Below, in pieces: positions 61,842 through 64,000 of a stretch of DNA of 64,000 nt. Both the position numbers and the translations under genes were made by a program. The notes below the pieces were generated by a model. That model had not been told where the DNA came from. It did not search any database and was given only the letters and a program-made list of their open reading frames with translations. How positions within the stretch are numbered: position 1 is the first letter of the stretch; each line of letters begins with the position of its first letter. Source of the stretch: Chloroflexota bacterium (lineage in GTDB: Bacteria; Chloroflexota; Anaerolineae; Anaerolineales; VGOW01); contig JACPWC010000056.1 of NCBI GenBank assembly GCA_016197225.1, positions 62,001 to 126,000 of the forward strand. Direction: 5' to 3'.

Positions 61842-62873
61842 TCAGATGGCTAACACAATCTTCCCAAACACGTCGCCCCGTTCCATCTTCTCGTGCGCGG
61901 CCCGGATGTCGGAAAGCGGGAACGTCGAGTTGATGGGCGCGTGAAGCTTGCCCGCAAACACCAGCCCCATGACCGTTGCAAAATCGGCGCGCGTTCCCAT
62001 CGTCGAGCCAATCAGGCTGATATGTTTGCCAAACATAAAGCGATTGTCTATCTCAAACTTTGGTCCGGCGGTGTTGCCCACTGTCAGCACGCGGCCTCCT
62101 TTTCGCACACAACGAAGGCTGGTCATCATCGTGGCCGCGCCCACGTTGTCCACCACCACGTCCACGCCGCGCTTGCCCGTCAACTGGTAAATCTTCTTGC
62201 CCCAATCTTCTTTGGAGCGATCAATCAACACGTCCGCGCCGAGCGACTGAGCCAGGGCCAGCTTCTTTTCGTCCGAGCCGACGACGTAAACGGTGCAACC
62301 GGCCAGTTTGGCAATCTGGATGGCGGCGGTGTTCACGCCCCCGCCCGCGCCCACGATCAGAATCGTCTCACCCGCTTGAAGCCGGCCTTTGGTGATGAGC
62401 GAGTGCCAGGCGGTGTGGAACACGAGACCGGCGGCGGCGGCTTGTTCAAAGGGGAAGCCGTCGGGCAAGCGCAAAAGCTGTCGTTCGGGAATAGCGGCGT
62501 ATTCGGCATTCGTGCCGTCAACCGTCTCGCCGAACAGGTGCCAGTTGAAGCACAGGTTATCATTCCCGGCCACACACATTTCACAGTGGCCGCAACCGAC
62601 GTTGGTGTTGAGAACGACCCGGTCGCCCACAGAAAAGCCGGCCCTGAGCGAAGTCGAAGAGGCGGCAACGACGCCCGCTCCATCCGAGCCGAGGGTGTGC
62701 GGCAGGGTCAATTTGATTCCCGGCCAGCCGTCGCGCACCCACTTGTCCACCCGGTTCATGGCCGCGGCTTTGATCTGCACCAGGACTTCTCCGGGCCGGG
62801 GTTCGGGCACTGGCAGTTCACCGTAAGTCATCACTTCCGGGCCGCCGTGTTGAGGGAAGAATGCGGTTTTCAT
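61842..62873 (-). CDS. Zinc-type medium-chain alcohol dehydrogenase / quinone oxidoreductase
   Basis: The ATG at 62873 (MKTAFFPQHGGPEVM) overlaps the upstream gene by ATGA; 343 aa. The GroES-like domain carries the structural-zinc cysteines CGHCEMCVAGNDNLC. The Rossmann domain has LIVGAGGGVNTAAIQIAKLAG and VVGSDEKKLALA for NAD(P)H. The catalytic-zinc Cys typical of true alcohol dehydrogenases is replaced (AMNRVDKWVRDG), as in quinone-oxidoreductase-like members. Residues about 70-80 (SSTSLRAGFS) look repeat-derived (62641-62660). The substrate cannot be deduced. Confidence 0.88.
   Translation of the reverse strand: MKTAFFPQHGGPEVMTYGELPVPEPRPGEVLVQIKAAAMNRVDKWVRDGWPGIKLTLPHTLGSDGAGVVAASSTSLRAGFSVGDRVVLNTNVGCGHCEMCVAGNDNLCFNWHLFGETVDGTNAEYAAIPERQLLRLPDGFPFEQAAAAGLVFHTAWHSLITKGRLQAGETILIVGAGGGVNTAAIQIAKLAGCTVYVVGSDEKKLALAQSLGADVLIDRSKEDWGKKIYQLTGKRGVDVVVDNVGAATMMTSLRCVRKGGRVLTVGNTAGPKFEIDNRFMFGKHISLIGSTMGTRADFATVMGLVFAGKLHAPINSTFPLSDIRAAHEKMERGDVFGKIVLAI
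62641..62660. repeat. CCTGAGCGAAGTCGAAG dispersed repeat inside the dehydrogenase gene
   Basis: The string CCTGAGCGAAGTCGAAG (62643-62659) is, from memory, a common intergenic repeat in environmental genomes. Here it is read in frame as part of STSLRAG, where relatives usually have a short glycine-containing loop. Confidence 0.5.
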
Positions 62874-64000
62874 TGAGGTTCGGTTGAGGATGCCCGCCGC
62901 CACAGCCAGAGAGTAAGGCCGCATCCGATCAGGGTGGCGGCAAGGCCAACAGCCACATCCCACGGGCGATAACGGAATTCGTAGGTATGTTGACCGGCGG
63001 GGGCAGTGACGGCAAGCCAGCGATCTTGTTTAAGCGGCTCCGGTTTCTCATCTCGCCAAACGTACCAGCCAACCCACGAGTTTTCCTCCACGACAAGTTG
63101 CCCAGCGCGATCGGTGGAGCAAGTCACCGTCAAGTCGCCACCGCTACCAGCGGCCTGACATGGCACTTTTTGAGCACCTGAAGCTATGTAGGCATATTCA
63201 GCCTGAGCGTCCTGATAAATAGGGATGTCGCCCAAAAGGCCAACCACCTCGGTATCGGGCGGAGCACCAGTACGATTGGCAATCAAATATGGTTTGGGAG
63301 GCTCCCTGTTTTTCCACTTCCATGCCCAAACAACGTTAGTCACTTTTAGTTGCGCTGCCACCGCAGGCTCGATCCAAAAATGCTCGCCGAAAGGCAGGGC
63401 AATCCAACGATCACCAGTGAGGTAAAGGTCTGATATAACTTGCTGGTAAGACTGGTAAATAGGGCTGGCATCACTAGTGCGAATAAAAACCTGGCTCAGA
63501 TCATAGGCGGTGCTGAACGACCAGTAGAGAGGAACGGCCAGCACCCATGCCACCGAGAGAGTGGCTGATTTGGCTGTGGTGAAAGAAATAGTGAGCTTCG
63601 GCCAGTTGAGCTTCAGCAATTGGTCGAAGCCATAAGCAGCTAGGGCCACAATGGGTGGGACAGCAAGAATGCTCATCAACGACGGATGGCGAAAGCCGTC
63701 GAAGTAAGTGGATAGTTTCGCAAGCCATTTTAGCGGAATGGCACTGCCCATCAGGAAACTCATCATCATGCCCGCGATCAGGCAAAGGGCCAGGCGGGCA
63801 TTGTCGCGACGAATAAAGCGAATAGAAATAATGGCCAGCAGGACCGGCACCCAGCCAATGTAAATGGTGAAGAGTTCAGGAGCGACGAACTTGCCGAGAA
63901 CATTAGTGTTCATGAAGGCCAGGTCGCGGATGACCAGGTTGAGAGGCGCGTATTCGAGCGGTTGAGCGCGAGTAAAGAGAGGGTCGGTTTCTTTGGCAAA
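62870..64000 (-). CDS. YfhO-like membrane protein, 5' truncated
   Basis: The frame is open to the window edge (376 visible residues); the first 29 codons before the internal ATG at 63913 continue the protein (KETDPLFTRAQPLEY). Visible membrane helices include IYIGWVPVLLAIISIRF, LALCLIAGMMMSFLMG, MSILAVPPIVALAAY and ATLSVAWVLAVPLYW, and a last one VAVGLAATLIGCGLTLWLW. Between lies an outer domain with VEENSWVGWYVWRDEKPEPL and AGQHTYEFRYRPWD, the characteristic end of YfhO-family proteins (possible glycosyltransferase-like lipid or teichoic-acid modifiers). Coupled to the dehydrogenase gene by ATGA. Confidence 0.75.
   Translation of the reverse strand, partial: FAKETDPLFTRAQPLEYAPLNLVIRDLAFMNTNVLGKFVAPELFTIYIGWVPVLLAIISIRFIRRDNARLALCLIAGMMMSFLMGSAIPLKWLAKLSTYFDGFRHPSLMSILAVPPIVALAAYGFDQLLKLNWPKLTISFTTAKSATLSVAWVLAVPLYWSFSTAYDLSQVFIRTSDASPIYQSYQQVISDLYLTGDRWIALPFGEHFWIEPAVAAQLKVTNVVWAWKWKNREPPKPYLIANRTGAPPDTEVVGLLGDIPIYQDAQAEYAYIASGAQKVPCQAAGSGGDLTVTCSTDRAGQLVVEENSWVGWYVWRDEKPEPLKQDRWLAVTAPAGQHTYEFRYRPWDVAVGLAATLIGCGLTLWLWRRASSTEPQ

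Overview
The window looks like a bacterial chromosome segment of moderately high GC, most probably from an uncultured Chloroflexota (Anaerolineae-like) lineage. This is inferred from gene style: serine/threonine kinases with Thr-Pro-rich extracellular stalks, a bifunctional phosphoglucose/phosphomannose isomerase, secreted CSLREAI-type beta-helix proteins, a two-subunit-type methylmalonyl-CoA mutase large chain, tRNA without encoded CCA, and many short palindromic or heptamer-like intergenic repeats. No rRNA gene is present to confirm it.

Layout. 1-8.5 kb: end of rsmI, three consecutive transmembrane Ser/Thr kinases with the same kinase domain but different outer domains, then the sugar-phosphate isomerase. 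8.5-12.4 kb: small conserved and membrane proteins, tRNA-Leu(CAA), a nucleotidyltransferase/HEPN module with a frameshifted HEPN gene, and ychF. 12.4-19 kb: housekeeping genes (oligoendopeptidase F, htpG, HAD phosphatase, dienelactone hydrolase, moaA). 19-23 kb: a secreted beta-helix protein and a secreted GH16 glycanase sharing a C-terminal module. 23.2-28.3 kb: dnaK, a second nucleotidyltransferase/HEPN module (HEPN again frameshifted), a membrane-anchored beta-lactamase-fold protein and a lipoprotein candidate. 28.4-36 kb: mutS2, a SEC-C/HEAT protein, lysA, a SURF1-family protein, Uma2 and DUF2007 proteins and a putative nuclease.

36-61.3 kb, minus strand: methylmalonyl-CoA epimerase, methylmalonyl-CoA mutase large subunit, SPFH protein, biotin carrier, biotin carboxylase and carboxyltransferase. 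Together they carboxylate propionyl-CoA and convert methylmalonyl-CoA towards succinyl-CoA. Two insertions appear to interrupt this gene set: a small GxxExxY gene sitting between inverted ~30-bp repeats (36.5-36.95 kb), and an 18-kb plus-strand island (41.7-59.8 kb).

The island is the most interesting part. It holds two paralogous giant secreted proteins (2374 and 2119 aa). Each has beta-helix domains, a pentapeptide repeat of 17 or 16 units (PDSF in one, PDTF in the other) and a domain with a His...Cys pair like clan CD (gingipain/caspase-type) peptidases. Between them lies a 1230-aa cyclase-AAA-TPR signalling protein. The second giant gene is bracketed by inverted copies of a ~90-116 bp palindromic element. 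61.4-64 kb: a small membrane protein, a zinc-type dehydrogenase and a 5'-truncated YfhO-like membrane protein.

A theme across the window is invasion of short repeats into gene ends and surface loops (isomerase, ychF, mutS2, SURF1, dehydrogenase and others).
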